Of a stretch of 64,000 bases of DNA, positions 54,165 through 63,959 are shown one piece after another. Under the pieces are notes generated by a model. That model ran no database searches. It saw only the letters and a list, made by a program, of their open reading frames with translations, and had not been told where the DNA came from. Source of the stretch: RPQJ01 sp963777725 (lineage in GTDB: Bacteria > Pseudomonadota > Gammaproteobacteria > Steroidobacterales > Steroidobacteraceae); contig CAVZRR010000006.1 of assembly GCA_963777725.1 (NCBI GenBank), forward strand, positions 1-64,000, in the 5' to 3' direction. Positions within the stretch are counted from its first letter, which is position 1. Each line of letters begins with the position of its first letter. The position numbers and the translations under genes are program-made.

Positions 54165-54969
54165 CGGCCTGCGCGAGCGGGTCGTGACCGGACTGCTGCT
54201 CGCGGGCCTGGTGATCGCCATCCTGCTGCTGCTGCCGCCGGCCGTGACCGTGGCGGTGGTGCTGATCGTGGTTGCCACCGGCGCCTGGGAATGGGCGGGT
54301 CTTGCCGGACTCGCCGCTCCGCCGGCGCGTTTCGGCTACGTCGTGGCGATCGGTCTTGCCGTCGCGGCCGCCTGGCGCCTGACGAGTTCCACTCCGGCGC
54401 TGGTCGCCTTCCTGTTGGCGACCGCGGCCTGGTGGGTCGCGGCGCTCGTCTGGCTTGCGGTGGCCCCGGCCCGGGGCGGGCCGCGCGCGGCCGCGCTGGC
54501 GGGGTTCGCCGTGCTGGTGCCCGCGGCGATCGGCATCACGCGCCTGGTGGGGATCGATGCGGAGGGCCAGGTCCTGATGCTTTTCCTGCTGGTCCTGATC
54601 GCTGCAGCCGACGTCGGCGCCTATTTCGGCGGGCGGGCCCTCGGACGACGCAAGCTTGCGCCGCGGGTGAGCCCGGGCAAGACGTGGGAAGGCTTTGCCG
54701 CCGGGATGCTCGCAGCGATGCTGGCGGCGGGTGTGGGCGCGGTGCTGTTCGGCCAGCCGCTGCTGCCCTGGTTGGCGGTTTGCGCCGTCGTCGCCCTCGT
54801 CTCGGTCGTCGGGGATCTCGCGGAGAGCATGTTCAAGCGGCGGGCCGGCCTCAAGGACAGCGGCGCGCTGCTGCCGGGCCACGGCGGGGTGCTCGACCGG
54901 GTCGACAGCCTGACCGCGGCGGGACCGGTCTTCCTGCTCGGCCTGCTCGCGCTCGGGGTGGCTGCATGA
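54157..54969 (+). CDS. cdsA: Phosphatidate cytidylyltransferase
   Basis: 270-residue inner-membrane enzyme forming CDP-diacylglycerol. It has about eight hydrophobic helices and the family signature near the C-terminus, DLAESMFKRRAGLKDSGALL, followed by LPGHGGVLDRVDS. The start is GTG 54157, overlapping uppS. It shares an ATGA junction with dxr. Confidence 0.95.
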   Translation: MSSGLRERVVTGLLLAGLVIAILLLLPPAVTVAVVLIVVATGAWEWAGLAGLAAPPARFGYVVAIGLAVAAAWRLTSSTPALVAFLLATAAWWVAALVWLAVAPARGGPRAAALAGFAVLVPAAIGITRLVGIDAEGQVLMLFLLVLIAAADVGAYFGGRALGRRKLAPRVSPGKTWEGFAAGMLAAMLAAGVGAVLFGQPLLPWLAVCAVVALVSVVGDLAESMFKRRAGLKDSGALLPGHGGVLDRVDSLTAAGPVFLLGLLALGVAA

Positions 54970-56134
54970 TGCGCGTGGCCGTGCTCGGCAGCACGGGCAG
55001 CATCGGGGTCAGCACGCTCGACGTGCTCGCGCGCCACCCCGACCGCTTTTCGATCGCGGTCCTCGCGGCGCGCTCGAACGACGCCGGCTTGATCGAGCAG
55101 TGCCTGCGCCATCAACCGGCCATCGCCGTGCTGGAATCGCCTGCATCGGCCGAGCGTCTCGCGGCCGCCCTGCGCGCTGCAGGTTCCGCGACCGAGGTCC
55201 GTTGCGGCGCCGCGGCATTGGCGCAATGCGCGTCGAGCCCGGACGTGGACGCGGTGATGGCGGCGATCGTCGGAGCGGCCGGCCTGCCGTCCACGCTGGC
55301 TGCGGCTCGCGCCGGCAAGCGCGTGCTGCTGGCCAACAAGGAATCGCTGGTGGTTGCCGGTCCGTTGCTGGTCGAGGCTGCGCGAGCCGGTGCAGCGCAG
55401 CTGGTGCCGATCGACAGCGAGCACAACGCGATCTTCCAGTGCATGCCGCCCGGCGCCGATACGGGTCGCGCGGCCCGCGGCGTCAACCGGGTGCTGCTCA
55501 CGGCCTCGGGTGGCCCGTTCCTGCGCATGCCGGTCGAACGCATGGCCAGCGTGACCCCCGACGAAGCGTGTGCCCACCCGCGCTGGCGCATGGGCCGCAA
55601 GATTTCGGTCGACTCGGCGACGCTGATGAACAAGGGACTCGAGCTGATCGAGGCCTGCCTGCTGTTCGGCATGGAACCCCGCCAGGTCGAGGTGGTCGTA
55701 CATCCACAGAGCATCGTTCACTCGATGGTGGAGTACGTGGACGGGTCGATCCTGGCCCAGCTGGGCAACCCGGACATGCGCACGCCGATCGCGCACGCGC
55801 TCGGTTGGCCGGAGCGGATCGGCTCCGGTGTACAATCCTGGATATCGTCGCCGCGGCGAGGCTCGATTTCGAGGCGCCGGACACCGGGCGCTTTCCGGCG
55901 CTGAAGCTTGCGCGCGACGCGGCGGAGGCGGGCGGCACCGCCCCGGCGGTCTTGAACGCGGCGAACGAGATCGCCGTCGGGGCGTTCCTGGGCGGCAGGC
56001 TCGGGTTCCTGGGGATCCCGCGGCTGATCGAGACGGTACTCGGGCGCCACGTGATCCGGGCGGCGGACTCGCTCGAGACGGTGCTCGAAGCGGATCGCTG
56101 GGCGCGTGAATTGGCGGAAGCTACGCTGGCTTAA
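54966..56134 (+). CDS. dxr: 1-deoxy-D-xylulose 5-phosphate reductoisomerase (one frameshift)
   Basis: First committed enzyme of the MEP isoprenoid route. NADPH-binding VLGSTGSIGVSTLDV, LLANKESLVVAG, and the metal/active-site loops IDSEHNAIFQC and KISVDSATLMNKGLELIE are in the first frame. The C-terminal alpha-helical domain (LDFEAPDTGRFPALKLARDA, LNAANEIAVGAFLGGRLGF) is in another. A missing base near 55833-55838 accounts for the switch: expected SGVxSLDIVAAARLDF. Total length once repaired is about 390 residues, normal for Dxr. An intact essential gene with a sequencing deletion is the likeliest reading. Confidence 0.92.
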
Positions 56135-56152
56135 CACGGCCAGGGCAGGGGA

Positions 56153-57513
56153 ATGACCATATTGAGCTATGTGCTGGCGTTTCTCGTGGCGATCGGCGTG
56201 CTGGTCGCCGTCCACGAGTACGGCCATTTCTGGATGGCCCGGCGCCTCGGGATTCGCGTGCTGCGCTTCTCGATCGGCTTCGGCAAGCCGCTCTGGTCAC
56301 GCCGCGGCGCCGACGGCACCGAGTACGCGGTGTCGGCCATTCCGCTCGGCGGCTACGTCAAGCTGCTCGACGAACGCGAAGGCCCGATCGAGCCCGCGCA
56401 GCTCGCCGAGGCCTACAACCGCAAGCCGGTCTGGGCCCGGATCCTGGTCCTGCTCGCCGGTCCGTTCGCGAACTTCCTGTTTGCCGTGCTCGCCTACTGG
56501 GTGCTGTTCGTCGCGGGCGTGCCGGCCTTGAAGCCCGTGCTGGGCGAAGTCACGGCCGATTCGCCGGCCGCGCAGGCGGGGCTGCGGGCGGGCGACGAGA
56601 TCGTCGCGGTCGGGCAGCGCGAGACCGGCACCCGCGAGGCGGCGGTGCTTGCGGTGCTCGACGAGCTGATGAATGGCGGATCGATCGAACTGCAACTGCG
56701 CGACGCGGGCGGCGACCTGCGCAGCGCGGCGCTGCGGGTCGAGGGCGACCGGCGCGCGCTGACCGAGCCGGGGGCGCTGCTGCCGGGGCTCGGGTTCGAT
56801 TTCTGGTATCCACTCGTGCCGGCCGTCGTCGGCAAGATCGTGCCCGGCAGTCCGGCCGAGCGCGCCGGGCTGCGCGAGGGTGACGCAATCGTCGCGGTCG
56901 ACGGCCAGCCGGTCAGCGACTTCGCCGGCCTGGTGGCCGAGGTGCAACCGAAGCCGGGTGCGCGGCTCGCATTCACGATCGAACGGCAGGGCGCGCGCTC
57001 TCGATCCCGGTCGACGTCGAGTCCCAGCGCGAGGGCGAGCGGCTGGTCGGCCGCATCGGCGTGCAGCCTGCGCCGCCGGGCGCGCTGCCCGAGGAAATGC
57101 GGACGCGGGAACGCCACGGCCCGTTCGGCGCGCTGGTACGCGCGACCGACAAGACCTGGGACATGTCCGTGCTGACCGTGCGGATGCTCTGGAACGTCGC
57201 CACCGGCGACGTCTCCGTCAAGAACCTGAGCGGCCCGATCAACATCGCGGAATACGCCGGTTTCTCCGCGCGACAGGGCATACTTGCGTTCCTGTCGTTC
57301 CTCGCCATCGTGAGCGTGAGCCTGTTCGTGCTGAACCTACTGCCCATCCCGATCCTCGACGGCGGCCAGATCGTCTACCAGCTCGCGGAACTCGCCAAGG
57401 GCAGCCCGCTCTCGGAGCGCACCCAGGCCGTGGGCCAGCAGATCGGCATCCTGCTGCTGCTCGTGCTCATGAGTTTCGCCTTCTATAACGACCTTTCGCG
57501 GTTGTTCAGCTGA
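56153..57513 (+). CDS. rseP: Sigma-E site-2 protease RseP (one frameshift)
   Basis: Inner-membrane zinc protease that releases sigma-E from its anti-sigma factor. The active-site helix contains HEYGH (VAVHEYGHFWMARR). Two PDZ domains follow (VTADSPAAQAGLRAGDEI; IVPGSPAERAGLREGDAI), and the third ligand is in the LLPIPILDGGQIVYQLAE helix. The first frame ends sensibly at about 56990 (TIERQGA) and the rest is one frame over; adding one base within 56991-57000 restores LSIPVDVESQREGERLVGRI. Repaired length is about 454 residues, as expected. Confidence 0.92.
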
Positions 57514-57521
57514 GCCGCCCC

Positions 57522-59930
57522 ATGCGATTGAAGTTCATGGCCGCGATTCCGGCCCTGCTCGCCGTACCCGCGGTGCTTGCGCAGAGCGACTCCGGGGCCT
57601 TCACGGTCGGCGACATCCGCATCGAGGGCCTGCAGCGCATCAGCGAGGGCACGGTCTTCAACTACCTGCCGGTCAACATCGGCGACCGCCTCGACCAGCG
57701 CCGGATCGACGAGGCGCTGCGCGCGATCTACGCAACGGGCTTCTTCCGCGACGTCGAGCTGCGCCGGGACGGCGGCACGCTGATCATCGTGGTGCTCGAG
57801 CGTCCGTCGATCGAGAGCTTCACGATCGAAGGCAACAAGGACATCAAGACCGAGGACCTCGAGAAGTCGCTGCGCAACGTCGGGCTCGCGCGGGGCAAGA
57901 CCTTCAACCAGTCGACGCTCGACGAGGTCGAGCGCTTCCTGACGGACCAGTACTACTCGCGCGGCAAGTACGGCGTGCGGGTCGACACCCGCGTCGACGA
58001 GCTCGAGGACAATCGCGTCCGGATCGCGATCGACATCGTCGAAGGCAAGCGTTCGCGGATCCGCCAGATCAACGTCGTCGGCAACGAGGCGTTCGACGAC
58101 GACGAGCTGCTCGACATCCTCAAGCTGCGCACGCCGAACTGGCTGTCGTGGTACCGGCAGGACGACCGCTACTCCCGCGAGGAGCTCTCCGGCGACCTCG
58201 AGAAACTGCGCTCGTGGTACCTGGACCGCGGCTACGCGAATTTCGAGATCGACTCCACGCAGGTGGCGATCGCGCCGGACCGCGAGGACATGTTCATCAC
58301 GGTCAACGTCAAGGAGGGCGAGGTCTTCCGCATCTCGGACGTCAAGATCGCGGGCAACCTCGTCGTGCCCGAGGCGGAACTGCTGGCGCTGGTGCAGGTC
58401 CGGCGTGGCGACGTGTTCTCGCAGCGGATGTTGACCGCCACGACCGAGCTGATGGCCTTCCGGCTGGGCCAGGACGGCTACGCGTTCGCGAAGATCGATC
58501 CCGTGCCGCAGCTCGATCCCGAAACGAAGGAAATCGGCATCACGTTCCTGGTCGATCCCGGCCAGCGCGCGTACGTGCGACGCATCAACTTCAGCGGGTC
58601 CACGGGCATCAACGACGACGTGCTGCGTCGCGAGATGCGCCAGATGGAGGGTGGCTACCTGTCGAACGCCGCCGTCGAGCGCTCGAAGCTGCGCCTGCAG
58701 CGCCTGCCGTTCATCGAGAGCGTCGAGGTCGAGACCACGCCGGTCCCGGGCTCGCCCGATCTGGTCGACGTGGACTTCAACGTCAAGGAAGGCCTGCCGG
58801 GACAGTTCAGCGGCGGCATCGGCTACTCCGAGTCGCAGTCCGTGCTGCTGAACGGCAGCTTCGTGCACAGCAACTTCCTCGGCACCGGCAACCGCGTCGC
58901 GGCCGAGATCAACGCCGGCCAGTACAGCAAGGTCTTCAGCGTCTCGCACACCGATCCCTATCGGACGGTGGACGGCGTTTCGCGGACGCTGTCGGCCACC
59001 TGGCGCAGCATCAACCAGTTCACCAGCGCCTCCTCGGACTTCGAGACCGAAACCGGCACGCTGGCCGCCGACTACGGCTGGCCGATCTCGGAGTTCCAGT
59101 CGGTGCGGGCGGGCCTCGCGGTCCAGCGCTCCGACCTCGTCACCGACCCGAACGGCAGCTCGCGCGAGGCCGTGGAGTGGGTGCGCAACAACGGCAACAC
59201 CTACACCGAGCGCGTCTCGTTCGGCGTGCCGCCGATCTCGACCGAGTTCTACGGCACCGAGTTCGACACGTTCTCGCTGACGCTCGGCTGGGGTTTCGAT
59301 TCGCGCAACCGCGGCATCTTCGCCGACCGCGGCGCGCGCCACCGCCTGAACCTGAGCTACACGCTGCCGGGCAGCGACGTCGAGTTCTACACGGTCAACT
59401 ACGACTACCTGCAGTTCCTGCCGCTGTCGAAGTGGTTCACGGTGCTGAACAGCTTCGAGCTCGGCTACGGCTTCGACATCGGCGATACGACGTCGATCCC
59501 GCCGTACCGGCGCTTCTTCGGCGGCGGCCCGGAGAGCGTGCGTGGCTTCCGCGAGAGCCGGCTCGGTCCGAAGGACTCGTTCGGCAACCCCTACGGCGGC
59601 AACCTGAAGGTCACGAACCAGTTCGAGCTGCTGCTGCCGATGCCCGACAAGTGGCGCAACAGCGCTCGCTTCAGCGTCTTTTTCGACGCCGGCAACGTTT
59701 TCTCGACGGACAGCGTCACCTTCGTCGGCCGCGACGGCGTGACCCCCGTGGATTATGATTTCTCCCTGGATGACATCAAGTACTCGACCGGCGTCGCGGT
59801 GCAGTGGCTCGCCCCGCTCGGCGTGTTCCGTTTCAGCTACGCCGTGCCGCTCAACGACGAGAAGAGCTCGGGGGTCGAGTACGGCGACGAGACGGAAGGA
59901 TTCCAATTCTCCATCGGACAGGCTTTCTGA
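57522..59930 (+). CDS. bamA: Outer-membrane protein assembly factor BamA
   Basis: 802-residue Omp85 protein. A signal peptide (AAIPALLAVPAVLAQ) precedes five POTRA domains (FTVGDIRIEGLQRISEGTVF, FTIEGNKDIKTEDLEKSL, INVVGNEAFDDDELLDIL, VKIAGNLVVPEAELLALV, INFSGSTGINDDVLRREMR). The C-terminal 16-strand barrel has the conserved loop GPESVRGFRES and ends with F. It inserts beta-barrel proteins into the outer membrane. It lies nine bases after rseP in the standard rseP-bamA-skp-lpxD order. Confidence 0.97.
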   Translation: MRLKFMAAIPALLAVPAVLAQSDSGAFTVGDIRIEGLQRISEGTVFNYLPVNIGDRLDQRRIDEALRAIYATGFFRDVELRRDGGTLIIVVLERPSIESFTIEGNKDIKTEDLEKSLRNVGLARGKTFNQSTLDEVERFLTDQYYSRGKYGVRVDTRVDELEDNRVRIAIDIVEGKRSRIRQINVVGNEAFDDDELLDILKLRTPNWLSWYRQDDRYSREELSGDLEKLRSWYLDRGYANFEIDSTQVAIAPDREDMFITVNVKEGEVFRISDVKIAGNLVVPEAELLALVQVRRGDVFSQRMLTATTELMAFRLGQDGYAFAKIDPVPQLDPETKEIGITFLVDPGQRAYVRRINFSGSTGINDDVLRREMRQMEGGYLSNAAVERSKLRLQRLPFIESVEVETTPVPGSPDLVDVDFNVKEGLPGQFSGGIGYSESQSVLLNGSFVHSNFLGTGNRVAAEINAGQYSKVFSVSHTDPYRTVDGVSRTLSATWRSINQFTSASSDFETETGTLAADYGWPISEFQSVRAGLAVQRSDLVTDPNGSSREAVEWVRNNGNTYTERVSFGVPPISTEFYGTEFDTFSLTLGWGFDSRNRGIFADRGARHRLNLSYTLPGSDVEFYTVNYDYLQFLPLSKWFTVLNSFELGYGFDIGDTTSIPPYRRFFGGGPESVRGFRESRLGPKDSFGNPYGGNLKVTNQFELLLPMPDKWRNSARFSVFFDAGNVFSTDSVTFVGRDGVTPVDYDFSLDDIKYSTGVAVQWLAPLGVFRFSYAVPLNDEKSSGVEYGDETEGFQFSIGQAF

Positions 59931-59944
59931 GGTATCAGTCCCTT

Positions 59945-60475
59945 ATGCGCATCAAGACCTTGACTCTGGCCCTCGTGACGCTCGCCGCCAGCGCACTGCC
60001 GCTCGGCGCGGCCCAGGCGCAGGCCAAGATCGGCGTCGTCAACGTCGCCCGCCTGCTGCAGGAGGCGCCGCAGGCGCAGGCCGCGTCGCAGGCGCTCGAA
60101 ACCGAGTTCGCCGCGCGACGGCGCGACCTGGAGAACCAGCAGAAGGACCTCAAGACGCGCGAGGAAAAGCTGCAGAAGGACGGCGCGGTGATGGCCGAGG
60201 CCGAGCGCCGCAACGCGGAGAAGACGCTGCGTGACGGCCAGCGCGAGCTGGCCCGCAAGCAGAACGAATTCCTCGAGGACCTCAACGTCCGGCGCAACGA
60301 GGCGCTCGGGCAGTTGCAGCGCACCGTGCTCCAGGAAGTGCAGACCTACGCCAAGGGCGCCGGCCTCGACGTCGTCGTGGCGGATGCGCTCTATGCGAGC
60401 CCGGCGGTGGACATCACCGCCCAGGTGCTCGCGGCGCTGCAGTCGCGCAAGGGCGCGGCGCCCGCGAAGCCCTGA
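59945..60475 (+). CDS. skp: Periplasmic chaperone Skp/OmpH
   Basis: 176-residue exported chaperone. A signal peptide (TLTLALVTLAASALPLGAAQA) is followed by the start strand KIGVVNVARLLQEAPQAQAA, a long charged coiled coil (EFAARRRDLENQQKDLKTRE) and the C-terminal DVVVADALYASPAVDIT. It carries unfolded outer-membrane proteins to BamA, encoded just upstream. Confidence 0.95.
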   Translation: MRIKTLTLALVTLAASALPLGAAQAQAKIGVVNVARLLQEAPQAQAASQALETEFAARRRDLENQQKDLKTREEKLQKDGAVMAEAERRNAEKTLRDGQRELARKQNEFLEDLNVRRNEALGQLQRTVLQEVQTYAKGAGLDVVVADALYASPAVDITAQVLAALQSRKGAAPAKP

Positions 60476-60498
60476 GGCCGGGCGGACGCGAGGCGATC

Positions 60499-61540
60499 AT
60501 GCCGGTCCGGCTCGCCGAACTGGCCGTTCGCTTCGGCTGCAAGCTCCGGGGCGATCCGGACGCGCTGGTCGAGCGGGTGGCCTCGCTGCAGGAGGCCGGC
60601 CCGGGCACGATCGCTTTCCTCGCGAATCGTCGCTATCGGCGTTACCTGGCGCAGACGCGCGCGACCGCGGTCGTGATCGAGCCTGCCCTGGCGGACGAGT
60701 GCCCGGTGGCTGCACTCGCCACGTCGAACCCGTACGCGACCTACGCGCGCATTGCGCAGTTGCTGCATCCCGAACCCGTCTTCGAGCCGGGCCGCCATCC
60801 CAGCGCGGTCGTCGAGCCCGGCGCATCGGTCGACGCCACGGCGTGGGTCGGCGCGCACGCCTACGTCGCGCAGCGGTGCCGAGATTGGACGGGGCGCGTT
60901 CATCGGGCCGGGCTCGATCGTGATGGCGGGGGCCCGTGTCGGCGATTCGAGCCGACTGGTCGCCCGCGTGACGATCTGCAAGGGCGTCCGCATCGGCCAG
61001 CGCTGCACGCTGCACCCGGGAGCGGTGGTCGGCGGCGACGGGTTCGGCCATGCGCCCGACGCCGGCGCCTACGTCAAGGTTCCCCAGATCGGCGCGGTCG
61101 TGATCGGCGACGACGTCGAGGTGGGCGCCAACTCCACGATCGATCGCGGCGCGATCGGCGACACGGTGATCGCCGACGGCGTCAAGATCGACAACCAGGT
61201 GCAGATCGGCCACAACGTCCGCATCGGCGAGCACACGGTCATCGCCGGCTGCGTCGGCATCTCGGGCAGTGCGGTGATCGGCCGTCGCTGCATGCTGGGC
61301 GGCATGGTCGGGGTCGTCGGTCACCTCGAGATCTGCGACGACGTGCTGGTCACCGGGCGCACGATGATCAGCAGTTCGATTCGCCAGCCCGGCATCTACT
61401 CGAGCGCGCTCGCGGCGGACGAGGCGAAGCGATTCCGCCGCAATGCCGCGCGTTTCCAGAAACTCGACGAGCTCGCGAAACGGGTGCGGCGGCTCGAAGG
61501 CGCCGGCGACGCGCCGGAGCAGGAGGCAGACGATGACTGA
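60499..61540 (+). CDS. lpxD: UDP-3-O-acylglucosamine N-acyltransferase (one frameshift)
   Basis: Lipid A enzyme with an N-terminal uridine-binding domain (RLAELAVRFGCKLRGDPD, IAFLANRRYRRYL) in the first frame and the left-handed beta-helix (IGRGAFIGPGSIVMAGARVG, VVGGDGFGHAPD with the catalytic His, IGHNVRIGEHTVIAGCVG) in another. The frames meet at 60874-60878; loss of two Gs, or gain of one C, fits the hexapeptide periodicity (VAQRGA-EIGRGA). The C-terminus has a helical RLEGAGDAPEQE tail. Repaired length is about 346 residues. It overlaps fabZ by eight bases. Confidence 0.92.
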
Positions 61541-61980
61541 CAACGGCGGCTTCGGCATCGACGAGGTGATGCGGCGGCTGCCGCACCGCTATCCCTTCCT
61601 GCTCGTCGACCGCGTCCTCGAGTGCGTGGCGGCCGAGCGCATCACGGCGATCAAGAACGTGACCGCCAACGAGGAGTTTTTCGCGGGACATTTTCCGGGC
61701 CGCCCGGTGATGCCCGGCGTCATGGTGCTCGAGGCACTGGCGCAGACCGCGGGCATCCTGACTTTCGTCACCGCGGGCATCTACCCGGACGAGAACGTTC
61801 GGTTCTACTTCGCCGGCATCGACAAGGCGCGTTTCCGACGTCCGGTCGTGCCGGGCGACCAGCTGGTGCTCAAGGCGACGCTCGAGCGGCGCATCCGCAC
61901 GATCTGGAAATATGCGACGGTGGCCGAGGTCGACGGTGCCGAGGTCTGCGTCGGCAGAGATGATGGTGATGCCGGGCTGA
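61533..61980 (+). CDS. fabZ: 3-hydroxyacyl-ACP dehydratase FabZ (frame slip near the 3' end)
   Basis: Hot-dog-fold dehydratase of fatty acid synthesis. The active site is GHFPGRPVMPGVMVLEALAQ with His and Glu, after the LPHRYPFLLVDRV start. The open frame as given runs on into lpxA, but near 61951-61954 removing one G gives VCVAEMMVMPG and a stop at 61978-61980. This produces a normal protein of about 148 residues. I therefore treat FabZ as separate from LpxA and the apparent fusion as an indel artefact. Confidence 0.88.
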
Positions 61981-62012
61981 GGCCCGTTGGCGGCGCCCCA
62001 CGGGAGACTGCG

Positions 62013-62792
62013 ATGACGACGATCATTCACCCCACGGCCTCGGTCGCGCCGGACGCGGAGTTGGCGGACGGTGTCGAAGTGGGTGCCTACGCGGTGATCG
62101 GGGCGGGCGTCGTGATCGGGGCCGGCACGATCGTCGGGCCGCACGCCGTCGTGCAGGGACCGACCCGGATCGGCGCCGGCAATCGCATCTTCCAGTTCGC
62201 GTCGGTCGGTTCCGCGCCGCAGGACAAGAAGTACCAGGGCGAAGCGACGCGCCTCGAGATCGGCGACCGCAACGTGATCCGCGAGTGCGTGACCCTGAAT
62301 CGGGGCACGGTCCAGGACGAAGGCGTCACGGCCATCGGCGACGACAACCTGTTCATGGCCTACGTCCACGTCGCGCACGACTGCCGGATCGGCAACCAGT
62401 GCGTGCTCGCGAACAACGCCACGCTCGGCGGCCACGTGCACCTCGGCGACTGGGTGATCATGGGCGGCCTGTCGGCGATCCACCAGTTCTGCAAGGTGGG
62501 CGCGCACGCGTTCATCGCCAACAACGCCGCGGTGACCCGCGACGTGCCGCCGTTCGTGATGGCGGTGGGCCAGCCGGCGGCGGCGCACAGCGTCAACGCC
62601 GAGGGACTCAAGCGACGCGGCTACTCGCCGGAGCAGATCCGCAACATCCGCAATGCGTTCCGTGTGCTGTATCGCTCCGGCCTCAAGCTGGCCGATGCGA
62701 CCGCACAGGTCGGTGCGCTGGCCGAGGAGCAGCCGGAGCTGCAGCCGATCGTCGAGTTCCTGCCGCGGTCGACGCGCAGCATCGTGCGTTGA
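62013..62792 (+). CDS. lpxA: UDP-N-acetylglucosamine acyltransferase LpxA
   Basis: 259-residue left-handed beta-helix enzyme that adds 3-hydroxyacyl to UDP-GlcNAc, the first step of lipid A synthesis. Hexad repeats begin IHPTASVAPDAELADGVEVG; the catalytic His is in YVHVAHDCRIGN, with the FQFASVGSAPQDKKYQGE and IRECVTLNRGT segments typical of LpxA. The ATG at 62013 has CGGGAGA upstream. It overlaps lpxB by four bases. Confidence 0.96.
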   Translation: MTTIIHPTASVAPDAELADGVEVGAYAVIGAGVVIGAGTIVGPHAVVQGPTRIGAGNRIFQFASVGSAPQDKKYQGEATRLEIGDRNVIRECVTLNRGTVQDEGVTAIGDDNLFMAYVHVAHDCRIGNQCVLANNATLGGHVHLGDWVIMGGLSAIHQFCKVGAHAFIANNAAVTRDVPPFVMAVGQPAAAHSVNAEGLKRRGYSPEQIRNIRNAFRVLYRSGLKLADATAQVGALAEEQPELQPIVEFLPRSTRSIVR

Positions 62793-63959
62793 GCGCCGCG
62801 ATCGGCCCCGCGTTCGGCCTGGTGGCCGGCGAGGCCTCCGGCGACAACCTCGGCGGGCCGCTGATCGAGGCGCTGGCGGAACGTGCGCCGAACTCGCGAT
62901 TCTTCGGCATCGCCGGTCCGCGCATGGCCGAGGCCGGCTGCGAAGCCTGGTTCTCGGCGGACGAACTGGCAGTGATGGGGCTCGCCGAGATCGTGCGGCA
63001 CCTGCCACGGTTGCTGCGGCTGCGGCGGGAACTGCTGCGAGCGGTTCGCCGCCACCGCGCCCGATGCCTACGTCGGCATCGATTCCCCGGAATTCAACCT
63101 GCGCGTGGCAGCAGCGCTGAAGCGCCGCGGGATCCCCACCGTGCAGTACGTCAGCCCGCAGGTCTGGGCGTGGCGCCAGGGGCGGGTGCGAACGATCGGG
63201 CAGTCGGTCGACCTCGTGCTGTGCGTGCTGCCGTTCGAGCCGGCCTTCTACGCTGCGCATTCCGTGCGCGCCGTATTCGTCGGCCACCCGCTCGCCGATC
63301 GTATCCCGTTCGAGATTGACGGTCGTGCCGCGCGGGCCGCACTCGGGCTGCCCGAGGTGGGTGAAGTCGTCGCCGTGCTGCCCGGCAGCCGGGCCGGGGA
63401 AGTCACCAAGCTCGGCCCGCCGTTTGCCGCGACGCTGGCCTGGCTGCAGGCGCGACGTCCGTCGCTGAGGTTCGTCGCTCCCATGGCCAATGCGGGTGCG
63501 CGCGAGCGCTTCGAGCGCGACTTGCACGAGCATGCGCCGCTTGCGGAGGTCCACCTGGTCGATGGTCGCGCGCACGAGGCGATTGCCGCCAGCGACGCGG
63601 TGCTGGTGGCGTCCGGCACGGCCACGCTCGAGACCGCGCTGCTGAAGCGCCCGATGGTCGTGGCGTATCGCCTCGCGCCGCTGACCAGCTGGTTGCTGCG
63701 CGAGATGAAGCTCGTCAAGACGCAGTTCTTCTCGCATCCGAACCTGCTGGCGGGCCGGCCGCTGGTGCCCGAATTCTTCCAGGAGCAGGTGCGACCCGAG
63801 GTGCTCGGACCGGCGGTGCTCGAGCAGCTCGACCGGCCCGACCGCGCGGCATTGATCGACGAGTACGGTCGTATCCACCGGATGCTGCGTTGCGACGCGA
63901 GCCAACGGGCGGCCGACGCCGTGCTGGAGCTCGTGGCGGGGCGGCGGTCCGTCCGATGA
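62789..63959 (+). CDS. lpxB: Lipid-A-disaccharide synthase (one frameshift)
   Basis: GT19 glycosyltransferase that joins two acylated glucosamines. The N-terminal GLVAGEASGDNLGGPLIEAL and FFGIAGPRM lie in the frame of a TTG start at 62789. The rest (RRGIPTVQYVSPQVWAWRQGR, VLPGSRAGEVTKLGPPFAAT, SGTATLETALLKRPMVVAYR) lies in another frame. Removing one G near 63056-63061 gives RRHRPDAYVGIDSPEFNLRVA, exactly the family sequence. Repaired length is about 389 residues. It overlaps the next gene by four bases. Confidence 0.92.

Noticed and set aside
61533..62792. A single open frame joining FabZ and LpxA as a bifunctional fusion
   Set aside because: FabZ's own C-terminus and stop (61978-61980) appear one frame over after removal of one G, and lpxA has its own ATG and ribosome binding site. 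The join is out-of-frame sequence with no FabZ or LpxA similarity, so it is an indel artefact.
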